Shown piece by piece: positions 25,400 through 36,527 of a stretch of DNA of 64,000 nt. The notes beneath the pieces are model-generated. The model worked only from the letters and a program-made list of their open reading frames with translations, was not told the DNA's origin and searched no databases. The translations under genes and the position numbers were made by a program. The DNA lies in the NCBI GenBank assembly GCA_000697665.1, contig KL197718.1, forward strand, positions 813,099-877,098, in the 5' to 3' direction. Source of the stretch: Jaapia argillacea MUCL 33604. Taxonomy: Eukaryota; Basidiomycota; Agaricomycetes; Jaapiales; Jaapiaceae. How positions within the stretch are numbered: the stretch's first letter is position 1; every line of letters begins with the position of its first letter.

Positions 25400-26014
25400 G
25401 AAAATGAGTTTCTCAGCCAGTGCACTTTCATCGCTGAGCAAGTCAGCGTCGGATCTCATTCGCCTCTGGTCTCCGACTCCTATTCTGAGGCCCACTCCGA
25501 CTACTATGGCCTCCCTCCAATCCTGTCTCCATCTACCACACAGGGGACCCCTGGCCAAGGCCCGCCGGCGCTGAGGCGCAGCGCGTGCCGAGGGAGGCTA
25601 GACCCATCTGCATCCACTCGATCGCAACGGTTTGGTGCAAACTAGGTCGACAGGTGTACGAGTAATTTGACTCTGACGGCCTCAGGTGGACGAGAATTGA
25701 CCCTGTCCGCTTCGCCGAGGTCGGAAAGGAAAGGAATACAACGACAACGGCACTGCTCGGTCGACGTCCATGGAGATAGCCATCTACCCGTACAGCCACG
25801 AGGACGGCGCTTTCTCCGCCCCTGGGGATTCCGGGTCTATCACGCTGACGCCAATAATCGCATCATCGGCATCCTCACCGGCGGTGCCGGCAAGAAAGAC
25901 TCTACCGATGTTAGCTATGCGTCGCCATACTCATGGGTTGAGGAGCGTATTAAGAAGGCCCTCCCCGACTCCTGCCTCTACCCGATCACAGCCTCCCTCC
26001 CTCCGCGCAAATGA
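25400..26014 (+). pseudogene. Trypsin-like serine protease relic
   Basis: In one frame the sequence reads GAFSAPGDSGSI, the nucleophile motif (GDSG) of the chymotrypsin fold. In another frame directly after it reads ANNRIIGILTGGAGKKDST and YASPYSWVEERIKKAL. Together they match the C-terminal end of a protein family common in Agaricomycetes (GDSGS, then a valine-rich strand, then GGLLTGGAG-type and TYATP motifs). A frameshift lies between the two parts near 25830-25850, and a second upstream near 25730 separates RIDPVRFAEVGKE from YNDNGTARS. The N-terminal two-thirds cannot be followed, so this is a decayed copy. Confidence 0.55.
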
Positions 26015-28344
26015 CGGCCTTGATGTTCGGTCCCAGACAACTTGATACGATTGGCTGGACTGTCGGACAAGCTCGCGACCTTCGAGTGGCGTCTACTGAG
26101 CATATGCAGACATGCGATTAAGTATCCTCGTACGCTACCATCTCGTTTTCTCGAACACTCGCAGCGTAACCGTGTACTATCCCCCTCCCCCACTCCCCCA
26201 CCCCTTTCGGTGACTCATATTAACCTTGTATGCTCACTTTGTATTGTATTGTCCAAAACTCTTCCCAATCCCAGTCGTTTGCCACTCAGGTTGGACTTGG
26301 CTTGACCCCACCTAAGGGACTCCATTTTACGCTGGTAGGTTATAAGGACTTGTTGGGCTGCACCTTGTTAATCTCGTCGTTTCGAGCAGAATGGAGGTTG
26401 ACGGTGCGTGCGGCGGCCAGTCATCAGTCCTCGAGGCTTACCACCCCGCAACCCTAACACGATGGGGGCGGCAGCTCGAAATGCGTTGGGAGTCACACAA
26501 GGCAGTACATAAAATGTCATCTCCTAGGCAACTGCCTGCGTTATCCTGCCTGACTCACTGGCGTAAGTGAGCCTCTCGTTGTGTTTCTACCCCTTTCAGA
26601 CACTGTCATTCATGAGCGCGGAATCGGCTCCGCTCTGTCGGGATGGGAAGTCATTTCCTGTAGTGCACTGTACACCACCATTTTTCGCAGGTTGTGGTTC
26701 CTAAGATTTGTCCTCAGGAAGCGTGTCCACCGGATTTCATGGATTTCATGCCCTACCGGGGCACCTGCATACGGGTGCTAGTGGTCATCCTTCGCCTATT
26801 TCGTCATGCATGCCACTGTCTTCCGTCACACCCTCATCCACAACGAAACCTACAACCAACTGGTGGCCCTGCACATGACTCCCACACGGATCGACCAAGA
26901 AGTTTACTTACCTGCCAAACTGGATCATGCTCCACTTCCTGACGTCGGCGTTGCCAAACCCTTGCTTTCAAAAGAGCCCCGAATGCCACCCTGATCAACC
27001 ACATCCACGTCGTGGACTCGACCCTCCTCAAATGCTGAAACTACTCAATCATCTCACGGGAGTCTTCCCCCTCCTCCATCAAACGGGACTGACTTAATAA
27101 CGGTGTTTCACTCTTCTCTAAATATCGTGACCACAAACGGTAAAGATGTCCAGGCCTCAGTTCCTCGTTTCCATTGGTACAAGGAATGGTATGGTCGAGA
27201 GCCCTGCGGATGATGCTTTAGGCCAGGCGGAGGAGATGTATCGCTGCCCTGCGTCTCGCACGCTGCTCACATCCACCAGGCAACAACGATCTTCATCCAG
27301 ATAATGTTGTTCATTCAGGAACCCTACATTGTGACGGTCACTGTGACGATAAGCACATGACTTGTTGACAGACGTGTGAAGGACGCGTCAAGGAGCGCGA
27401 CCCGTCAGCCCGACATGTTCGTGGGCGCTTGTTTCCAAACGCCCACGAACGACACCACGAGTGAGGCATCCATTCACGTATGGGGGAACTACTGACCGTG
27501 TCAGCAACCTGGGCTATCGAAATAGACCGGCTGAGCATCATCAGATGATGACCAGGTGTCAAGATGGAAAGTTCCATGCCGTTTAGTGGGACGTAAGTGC
27601 TCGGTTTATCCAGCTCTGCCTTATCGATGGTGATTCTCATCGATAGCTCTTTCCTATATAGACCAAGCTGAAGAGTTTTCGAGATTCTTATATCCTCCCC
27701 GCTTCCTGCACGAACGGAGGATTTTGACCATGCAGAACGATGCTACGATGCCCCAGGATGCCCCTCGCCTTGTTCGATTCCTTCGATGCTTCTTCTCTAC
27801 TTTTCCATGATTTTTTTTGATCAATTCTTTGCTTCATTTCCCTTTCGTCTCTGGTGCGGCCCCATTAGCACAAGTGACCTAGACCCTTACCTCGGGGTTG
27901 CCTTGAATGTCAGCAGGTTCGCATTCACAAAGTCACGCGAGTGGTTAAATGGGATTCGTCGAAATTGTTGTTTCGGTGTTCAGGAGCGATATTCTGCTCG
28001 GCTGCTCGGTGCGCTCTGGCTGTGTCTTCATTGGCTCCTGATTTCACCCTAGATTAGCAGACGCTCTGCGAGTCTTCGCTTGTGGCTGATATACTTGTGA
28101 AGGTTCTCCGTCATCGCTTCACTACCTCGTGGGTCCTTGATGGTTCCTGTCGGAATTTCTTTCGTCCAGACTGTCTGACTGCCTTTCTACGTTTACGATC
28201 ACCGCGTGAAGTCACAGCAATTCTCATTCTCCAGTTTTTGCCGATAGCTGGGTCAGAAATCGCCGTCCGGAAACGTATACTGGGAGGATTACTATAAAAG
28301 TCTCCGCGAACCTGTCACCCTTCTCTTCCCCCCCCCCCCCTCTC
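26015..28344. other. Gene-poor region, nothing recognised
   Basis: Short overlapping frames on both strands, none with a family signature. No tRNA, repeat array or terminal repeats seen. The region ends in a C-rich run that borders the assembly gap. It may hold further decayed sequence that only a similarity search would reveal. Confidence 0.35.
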
Positions 28345-28953
28345 NNNNNNNNNNNNNNNNNNNNNNNNNNNNNNNNNNNNNNNNNNNNNNNNNNNNNNNN
28401 NNNNNNNNNNNNNNNNNNNNNNNNNNNNNNNNNNNNNNNNNNNNNNNNNNNNNNNNNNNNNNNNNNNNNNNNNNNNNNNNNNNNNNNNNNNNNNNNNNNN
28501 NNNNNNNNNNNNNNNNNNNNNNNNNNNNNNNNNNNNNNNNNNNNNNNNNNNNNNNNNNNNNNNNNNNNNNNNNNNNNNNNNNNNNNNNNNNNNNNNNNNN
28601 NNNNNNNNNNNNNNNNNNNNNNNNNNNNNNNNNNNNNNNNNNNNNNNNNNNNNNNNNNNNNNNNNNNNNNNNNNNNNNNNNNNNNNNNNNNNNNNNNNNN
28701 NNNNNNNNNNNNNNNNNNNNNNNNNNNNNNNNNNNNNNNNNNNNNNNNNNNNNNNNNNNNNNNNNNNNNNNNNNNNNNNNNNNNNNNNNNNNNNNNNNNN
28801 NNNNNNNNNNNNNNNNNNNNNNNNNNNNNNNNNNNNNNNNNNNNNNNNNNNNNNNNNNNNNNNNNNNNNNNNNNNNNNNNNNNNNNNNNNNNNNNNNNNN
28901 NNNNNNNNNNNNNNNNNNNNNNNNNNNNNNNNNNNNNNNNNNNNNNNNNNNNN
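28345..28953. other. Assembly gap (609 N)
   Basis: A run of N flanked on both sides by long C runs (at least 10 C left, 13 C right). The matching borders suggest that a C-rich homopolymer or simple repeat stopped the assembly, and the gap size may be arbitrary. Confidence 0.95.
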
Positions 28954-28993
28954 CCCCCCCCCCCCCTTTCTCGCCCCCTTCTTCTTCGCTTCG

Positions 28994-30256
28994 ATGGAGT
29001 TCCATATGAAACGTGCGTTTCTCTGTACTCATCCTTCCAGCGCTTGTTCTCGTCTTCTTACATCTACATCATTTGCCACAATGCTCCCTAAACCGATGCC
29101 GCCCATCATCGCTCACAGCGATTACAATACAAGATATTGAACCCCCAGACTCGCTTTGTAGTCGATATCCGGTAAGGACGGGACCAAATGCAAATCTTTA
29201 CAAGTCAGTTGATGGAGGTCGACTCGCAAGTCTCTCTCGTTCTAATCATTAGTCGTCTTACCTGACTGGATTTCCAGATGGTAACCAAGGAAATCAGGCC
29301 CATCCAAGGCGTTTTGTTCGACACAACACATCGAGATGCGATTGCTGAGGTTCGTATGGATTTCCTACATCGTCCATGTTCTTACACATGCTACCACTAG
29401 CTCCTTCGAGGTCCCGCCGGCCACACGCTCCCAGTCTGGAAAGTTGAAAGGGTTGAATTGGCGGAGCGGGGACTTATCACGATCACCGGCCTGTATTATG
29501 CCAATGGCGATATTTTCCAGTATTCTGGAAGCTCTACGAGAGCTGACAAGCTTGCTATGGTGGGTACTCCCTGATGATACACGCTATGAAGCTGTGCTCA
29601 GCCATCATCTCCTAGGCGCTTAAATGTGCCTTAGCGCTTCAAGAGTTCCATGTATTGGGAGCCATTCATGGTAACGTCAAGCCGGTGAGTCCATCTCCAA
29701 CCCCTGCTAAGATCTCAACATGGGCGGCATTCAATGAGTTACCAACAGGAGAACTTCCTTGTCACCGACAACGGTGAAGTGCATATCTCCGATGTTCAGC
29801 TCAACCTTTTCCTTCGCCAACTCGAGCGAGATTTGATCGACAACACCGCTATCCCTGGTTCATCCGTGTACAAGCCTCATGAGGAGGTAATCCTGCAAAC
29901 GGCCACTGGACCTATCCCCTCCAGCACTGCAGGCGACGTGGCGGCCTTTGCTGGCGTTGTGTACAAGGTGAGCCCAGATTTGGTCCACTACTGTCGATGC
30001 CCAAGCTTAACGAACACTCTCGCAGTTGATGATAGGCAGGGCGCCCATGCCATCCGGCCCTTGTGGCCTAGCCCGTCGATGTTTTGAACTCCGCCAGAAC
30101 GGGAACGACTTGGGACTTATCCATCAGCACTCATCCCTCGACGGTGACCTGTGGCAATTATTGATGGACTGCTGGAGCGACCCCGTCACACGCCCCTCGA
30201 TGCAGCAAGTCGTCGCCAGACTGCGAGTCATTGCGGAATCGGGGAGTACTGCCTGA
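28994..30256 (+). CDS. Pseudokinase-like protein D
   Basis: Seven exons (28994-29012, 29134-29225, 29278-29349, 29401-29559, 29616-29684, 29749-29967, 30026-30256) give 286 residues, nearly the same as copy C. Order: short start exon, YPVRTGPNANLYKSVDGGRL, a strand exon, hinge YYANGDIFQYSG, the 69-bp exon ending HGNVKP, ENFLVTDNGEVHISD, an E-x-x-x-Q-TATGP loop, and a C-lobe with CWSDPVTRPSM. HGN replaces HRD and there is no DFG (ISDVQL), so it is a pseudokinase. The second intron appears to use a GC donor (GCAAGT at 29226). The first exon is the least certain part because it lies only 40 bp from the gap. Confidence 0.7.
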
Positions 30257-31193
30257 GATGAATGCAATTCGCGCCCAGTAGCCTTCATCCTCCTGGGAAG
30301 TTTTGACTGGCCGTGACTTCATTCCCTCAAATTAACAGATTAGCGATGCCTGCAGTCGTGATTTGGCGAAGTGTTTACTAGTGATCGCAGCGAACCTCTG
30401 GCGTGATGCACGAGGATCTCCATTGCCTGATGGTCGTAGTTGCCGCAGTGCTTTACAACCCAGCGCATTTCTTGACGTATGCTTTCCAATCTTCGACATA
30501 TGCTTTCCACTCTGCTACATATGCTTTACACTCTTCTACATATGTTTTCCACTCTACTGTATATGTCACTTGTTCTTCTCTGGCATTGCAATGCATTGCC
30601 GTTTGCTGGAGATCCATAGCGCGATCCCCAAAATATAATGATAAAAATTTGAATGTTATGTATTTAAATAACCCCTTATATATGTACTTGTCGCCACGTC
30701 ATCACGGTTGCAAAATATTACAACCGGCAACTCGTTCCTCTTCTCCCTCTTGGCACAATGCTCCTCTGGGCTCTGGCGGGGTTGAGACTACTACGCGGAC
30801 TCTTGAACAGCGGATCGCTGATTATATGCGAGAGTTTCGCGGAGAATGCAGGCTCAGTTAACCTCTGGAGCTTAATATTAATCTTCCTGACTCAAGATTA
30901 ACCTGCATTAAATCCGAAACGCCTATCGGAGCCGCTACTTGCCTCTTTCGAACACAGCGAGCGCTGAATGAGCTTCCGCTGGCCTAAAGTAGTTGTGCAA
31001 GGGGGTTGACACGGTAAGCGGGCCAGCGCAAAGAGGGCAGTGTAGCCCTCAAGGGAGCCACGCTTGTGGCACATTTCAGTCATCTCTGTGAGCTCAAGCC
31101 TAGTATTTAACGTCAATAGACTCTTCGACCCCTTCCCTCACACCACCCTCGAATATTCCCCTCATCGCAGAAGTTCATCCTCAACGTCATGCC
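30257..31193. other. Intergenic with a minisatellite
   Basis: Separates two plus-strand pseudokinase genes. Apart from the 21-bp tandem repeat listed separately, it is AT-richer than its surroundings around 30630-30720 and shows no gene. Confidence 0.4.
30474..30578 (+). repeat. 21-bp tandem repeat, five copies
   Basis: Units start at 30474, 30495, 30516, 30537 and 30558, with core ACATATGCTTTCCACTCT; the last copy is diverged. Because 21 is a multiple of three, one frame reads a seven-residue hydrophobic repeat (YICFPL-type). It lies between genes, so it is more likely a non-coding minisatellite. Confidence 0.85.
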
Positions 31194-32469
31194 ATGTCAG
31201 GACCTCAATCCACCCTAAAGTCGTCTCTTTTTACTGATTGTTCGGTATCCATCTTAGTTCTGCTTCGCCACTTGCTCGCTGGGGACGGCTATACTGGACC
31301 CCCTTTGCCCACCGTATGTCCTTCCAAACGGAAATATCTACGCATCGGCCTCACGCTACCTCATAACTTAGACCTTCGAGCCGCGAGAGTATGAGTTTTC
31401 GTGCCTGCCACATTCAACAATTTACAGGGTGCCAGTACAGGGCTCTCGTATACATTTTGTACGATGTTTGGATTTTTATGATCCGGTATTTTACTGAGAA
31501 CCTCCATCCATACAGGTTGCCGTCAAACTGCTCCGTGTTGATGGCCAAGACCGTGTCGGCAACGAGGTTACGGTATCGGTACAGCAGCTTCGTAGCTTTT
31601 TCATCGCCACACCTAACGGACAGCCTGAAACCATAGATGCTGAGGAAACTCGCAGAAGCCTGCGCTTCTGCAGAGGGTACCGGGATCTGTCCGATCTTGA
31701 GTATCGGCGATGTCGACGGCGTGCCAGCGGTTCTCACCCCCTTCTTCCAAAATGGCCATCTCCTCCATTACCTCGCGAATACACCCCAAGCCAATAGACT
31801 TGAACTTGTGAGGGCTTCGCATTACATCTACCCTCTACCCTCCGTGCTATGCTGAGAAGTACTGGTTTAGGCTGTGTCGGCTGCTAAGGCGCTTAGGCAT
31901 CTCCATGCCCTCGATCTCGCCCACGGGAATGTCACCCCTGTACGCATCCCATATGTTATTCATTGTGTGTGAATAGTCACCACGACTACTCCAGGAGAAT
32001 CTTCTCATTGATGATTGCGGCAACGTTCAGCTGAGCGACGTCCAGATCACCATTCTAATGTGCTGGAAATCTTACTTGGCCGATGGTCGTGTCGCCGTGC
32101 CTCTGGCCTGGCGGTACAAACCACTGGAAGAACTATCTCCTCCCGATGACGCCGTCATCCCGTATACCAAAGCTGGCGATGTCTTCGCTCTTGGTACGGT
32201 GATCTTCGAGGTTCGTGCCCCAATTTGATTGTCCGCAAGAATCGCTCACTCAGCTGGGTTTTTCAAAGATGTTTGGTGGAGTAATCCCATCACACAACAC
32301 TGCCCTAATTCGGAGAGTGCGCCTCACTATGCAGATGGTCGACATTATAGGCTCACGGCCTTCCGAGATCTCTGATGAGTTGTGGCGGTTGATCCAAGAC
32401 TGCTGGAATATTGCGCCTCTTGCTCGTCCTTCGATTGCGATGACAGTAGAATCTCTCGCGTCTTTGTGA
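31194..32469 (+). CDS. Pseudokinase-like protein F (N-lobe uncertain)
   Basis: The C-terminal five exons are clear and in phase 0: VAVKLLRVDG near 31517-31567, 31637-31807 (hinge FFQNGHLLHYL), 31871-31939 (23 codons, ending HGNVTP), 31995-32210 (ENLLIDD, LSDVQ in place of DFG, 72 codons as in copy C) and 32269-32469 (CWNIAPLARPSI). Unlike copies A and C it keeps the VAVK lysine. The 5' part is less clean: a start exon MSGPQSTLKS is plausible, but the second exon (YVLPNGNIYASASRY) meets a stop before a usable donor. The gene may be decaying at its 5' end or I have missed a splice. It converges with kinase G, whose 3' end is 275 bp away. Confidence 0.55.
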
Positions 32470-32744
32470 TCTTTTGCTTCGATGACTTTTTATATCTCAT
32501 TATAGGGGACACTAACCTTTCTCGGTGTCATATAGGCGTATGGACAGCTCTCTTTTGACACTATATTAGTTTTTGGCATAACGTCCTATTGATGTGGATG
32601 CAGGAGCTGTCTGCCACTTATGTCATGTCTTGATTACCAATGGAATACACTGTGATATTCTGGTCGCTTCCTGATTGAAGGCGTCGACGCACGGGAATGT
32701 GTATGAACACGACGGTAAAAATTTAGATAACCAGTTATCAATTT

Positions 32745-33949
32745 TTAGGGGGTCGCCAAGGGCAATTCTCCACGCCCCGTCCCCGTTGTGACCTCCTGAC
32801 AATATTGCATCGTCTCGAGAAACCTCTCTAAGAGTACAGCTGAAGGCCGCTCTCGGGGGTTAGCCTTCCAACAAATCTCGAGCATATCCCATATGCCATC
32901 TGGCATGGCTCCCTGAGGTCTTTTCGGTCGATTGCCACTGATAACACTGAAGATAACTACGCTGTCGTGTCGAATGTTGCTGAAGGGAGGACCTGTTGAA
33001 TAAATCTCCAGGACAGCCATCCCAAATGCATATACGTCGCTTGCATTCGTGAATGGAGGTTCTGATTCATCTTCGGACAGAAGAATTTCCGGGGACATCC
33101 AGCGACAAGGTCCTCCAATGGAGACGGTTGTGAAGTCTGACCGGGATATGATTTGGGAGAGACCAAAGTCTGCCAGTCGTGGAATGTTTTCGTCGTCGAC
33201 TAGGATATTTGCCTTTTTGGGCGGTTAGGACCCATTGCAAGATGTATGTGTGTTTGACCCACTGCACGTATGTCACCGTGAACGATTTCTTTATCATGGA
33301 GGTGTTTGATCCCTCGAGTAACTTGTAATGTCTGGTATTGGGCCAAATCAGGAGTGACCAGGAATGTTACCAACGTGCTCACCAAATCTATTCTGTCAGC
33401 ATTTGGGAATTTTCGAACGTACTGCCCAATGTTCCCATGAGAGCAGAAGGGTAAGACAAGTCCTGGCAAAGGCCCAAAGTTCGTGCACAAACCGAGGCAC
33501 TCTAATACATTGGGGTGAGGCGGGAGCCCACGCCATCGATGTACTAGGGTCGATAAGTGCTTTGGGTAATGCAACAAATTAGATTTTCTGCCTGATATTC
33601 CGGTAAGTCACGTACCTTGCAGAAATCCAAGCGGATTTGTCGATCATAAGAGATTCCTCGGATGACTTTGACTGCGACAGCCTACGAAGAATGCTTAAGT
33701 CGACAGATCATGGAACATAAGGCCTGCACGAACATGTGCCATACTACCCGTCCATCGACATTTATACACGTCGGAGAACTCGCCATTGGCGTAGTAAAAC
33801 TGGTCAATGGGAACAACACATTCGGATTTATCCTGACGGTATGTTTTCAATGGAAGTTCAACGGGATCTAAGACAATACTCACCAGTAATTCCGGTATCA
33901 CCGACGCGGAATAGACATCTACCCTTCTTTGAGTAAACATTGAGACCAT
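32745..33949 (-). CDS. Protein kinase G (TKL-like, catalytic residues present)
   Basis: Exons at 33949-33884, 33832-33734, 33681-33616, about 33587-33383, 33331-33263 (23 codons) and 33212-32745. Landmarks: glycine loop ANGEFSDVYKC, catalytic lysine in AVAVKVIRG, hinge VLPFCSHGNIGQYV, HGDIRAANILV (catalytic Asp and metal-binding Asn present), LADFGLSQI, an APE variant (MSPEILL), a C-lobe DVYAFGMAVLE and RERPSA. All key residues are kept, so activity is likely; the style is closest to tyrosine-kinase-like Ser/Thr kinases. The junction at about 33587 does not keep phase by one base: either the true acceptor differs or there is a one-base error. No membrane segment was found. Confidence 0.7.
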
Positions 33950-34619
33950 TTTACGGTTGAGAGGGGAGTACCAACTTCGAGTATCCTTATAATCAGTTGG
34001 GCGCCAGTTCGGGCGCTAAACGCAGCGGAATGTCGTCCCGAAATAAGCGCTTATGGCGCTTTCAAGTTTGGCTGATACCGCAATATCAACATATGTGGAC
34101 TTGCTGTGTATTGAGCGTCAAGATGGGCGCCCTAGTTTTTGGTTCCTCGGCGTGCGCTGAAATGCAAAGCAACCGCCCGGTTGGAAAGTCTTCGAACGAT
34201 GAATACGGAAAATCAATGTGACGGTCGACGTTGGAGCTTAAAGCGCTGCAATTCACGCGGACCAGTCCCATGGTCCACGAAGTGTCCATAAAGTCCTATA
34301 TGGTTAGGGTCCCCCATTTGGAAGTCCTTGGTGGACTTTGACTACACTGGATTTCCCATACCCTGGTGGCGATCGCCCAATCATAGATCTCTCGTTGCTC
34401 TGTAGGATTCATAGACTTCTCTGACGGTGCCTCACATCACTGTAACCCGACTCCCATGTATATAGAGCGAACAAGTTCACTTCCCAATCGTCGAAACGTT
34501 GAAGTGGGCCATCTTACTGTGCAAACTATCGTGGTCTCTTAGCCTGCCGTGCAGCGAGCTCGGGCAACCCTAAAGATTTACTGCTACTGACATTACTTAT
34601 ATATGAAAGCATCAAATGA

Positions 34620-35826
34620 TCATAGGTACGGTAAGACCTGCCCGATCGAAGGCCTTAAGTGAGGGTCTCCCGCCCAACATTCCTCGAAAATTTGCCATAG
34701 CTGCTCGGGTATACGACCGTGCTTGTCGTTCCCTCGTTGCGGTCTCTTTCCCCCCTTGACGGGCACTACTATTTGATAGTCGAGCAACCCGCGAAAGGGC
34801 TGAACATCCGTGAAAATCTGCTCGGGCGTCCACGCCAAGTCTTAACAGACTCCTTGGGGAACAGTAGTCACGCACCTCAAACCCAACCATCGAGAGAGCA
34901 TAAACATCAGACGCACTGCTAAATGGGACATCACGGTGATTCAATTCTTCATCCTCTCCAACGGCGTCGAGGAACAGCTCTGGGGCCATGTAGGCAGCTG
35001 AGCCTGCAGGGACACCAGGGTGAAATCAAATCTCGGAGGAAGCCTAATCAGGCACTGGGCTCGGTGAAGGATCATACCTGCAACCAAGGAGGTACTGTAT
35101 AAAACGTTACCCATCACTTTAGCTCGCCCAAAATCGCACAATCTGGCCTGTCCTTGATTGTCGATGAGAACATTGTTCTATTTACAGATGACGAGTCAAT
35201 TTACGACACATCTTTGCTATACACTGTACTGACCGTCTTGAGATCCCCGTGTATAATATTCTTTCTGTGCAGGTAATCAAGGCCCCGGGCTACGTGCCTA
35301 ACCTGAGCAAAGGGTCAGAGCCAGACACTCCGTTGAATAGGAGAAGCGCTCACGAGACGCTGACGATCACTGTGGGGATTCCTGCTCAAGTACGCATCAA
35401 CCGTGCCCTCGTGGCAAAGGGGCGAGATCAGTCCTATGGAGGTGGTCGTGGGACCAATAAAAGCCCAGCCAAGGTATGGTTGAATGTGGTTATGGCTTAG
35501 CTGGCACCACACGTCTGACTCGCGGATCAAGCGCTACGGAGGAGGCTATCAGCAAGGGCCGGGGCCGTGGAAACAATGAGCGCGGAACCAATCACCCTCG
35601 CAAACGCGCTCCGCTCTTCTTCATTTCTAGGCTCTCGAAAAATCTTAATGGCAACCTGAGGCAGCGTCATTAATTGCTGTGTCAATGTGAAACTTTCTAC
35701 GCCGGCACTTACTAGAGTATCACCCTGCGTTCTGCGGTAGGCGCCTTCCCAGACCACTGTCGAAGCGCCGCTGCCAATCTCCCACTTGCCTGTGCGCTCC
35801 ACACTTCCGGTTAGGTCCTGTGACAC
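34620..35826 (-). CDS. Protein kinase I (TKL-like, catalytic residues present)
   Basis: Readable exons include the entry QDLTGSVERTGKWEIGSGAS (glycine loop), PQVAIKIFRE with the catalytic lysine, the hinge ISPLCHEGTVDAYL, a 23-codon exon ending HGDLKT, NNVLIDNQGQARLCDFGRAK, then after one more intron GSAAYMAPELF, and DVYALSMVGFE, ending with exon 34817-34620 (CWAGDPHLRPSI). HGD, Asn and DFG are intact, so it is probably active. The intron between SLVA and GSAAYMAPE is absent from kinases H, J and K. The 5' end is unresolved: sequence at 35842-36450 looks like a damaged upstream module of the same gene. Confidence 0.65.
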
Positions 35827-35841
35827 GTCAGTTAATAGGGG

Positions 35842-36450
35842 TTATGAGATGTGGGCTGAGAGGACGAACGTAGCCTCGAACCTGCATAACTTGGATATTA
35901 ATGATATGGATGGGTCATGGAAGGAACCAAGGAACACATCTCCAATGAAGTCAGGCTTTTTATGTACCTCAAACGCCTTGAGGACGGTGATACCTCCAAC
36001 CGAATGTGAGTCGCAGGAGCTGGGGCCGACTTTACGGCACGTACTACGCCACTCGCCCACTCAGCGAGGACGAATAAACACCGCATCTTCTATTCGGAGT
36101 GTGGAATCCCACAGCCTAGCCATGGAACCACCCAGCAGACGCTTTCGAGCGTCTAAGTAAATGAAAAGACTCCGTTGATCGTTGGCGCCAAGATAGCGGG
36201 CGGAACTAGCATGCTCGGACAATTGCTGTTCGATCTCGAGAGAGACGCCAAAGAACCTTGTACATCACTGCAGGTGACCACCAGGGCGACTATAACACTC
36301 CGAGTATCGCGGGAAGGACTTCACCATCACCCTCGGCGCTTGATAACGAAATGCGCAGACACAAAACGTCACACAGACACGAAGCGATTCATGATTAATC
36401 AGCACTCGACATTCAATTTGAGTTCAATAAATTTACCTCGTTGAACTGCA
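35842..36450 (-). repeat. Upstream module of kinase I, duplicated at 42.36-42.70 kb
   Basis: The minus-strand peptide LVPPAILAPTINGVFSF is followed by a stop; the matching segment at 42.4 kb reads LVPPAILTPRINGVFSF and continues openly. Both lie just 3' of a kinase (J and H). The two segments are alignable base by base over about 300 bp, showing that the duplicated unit spanned a kinase plus the beginning of the next gene. A related open peptide (GITAFTNAF, then GLEPVECV) occurs at 44.2-44.5 kb. Confidence 0.6.
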
Positions 36451-36527
36451 GAGAATACTTTAGGGTCGATGAAAACTGGTGAACTTCAAATGCACAATCG
36501 ACGGGAACTGATCGATGACCGCACACA

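Noticed and set aside
26015-28344. LTR-type retroelement
   Set aside because: No paired long terminal repeats, no primer-binding site and no reverse transcriptase, integrase or protease motif in any frame.
28292-29032. 246-codon minus-strand frame
   Set aside because: It exists only because the unknown bases of the gap cannot contain stops.
30474-30578. CRISPR-like array
   Set aside because: The 21-bp units are directly adjacent with no spacers, and the genome is eukaryotic. It is a minisatellite.
34020-34610. Separate small genes between kinases G and I
   Set aside because: The frames are under 80 codons, overlap on both strands and lack motifs; the stretch is most simply the promoter of G plus the 3' flank of I.
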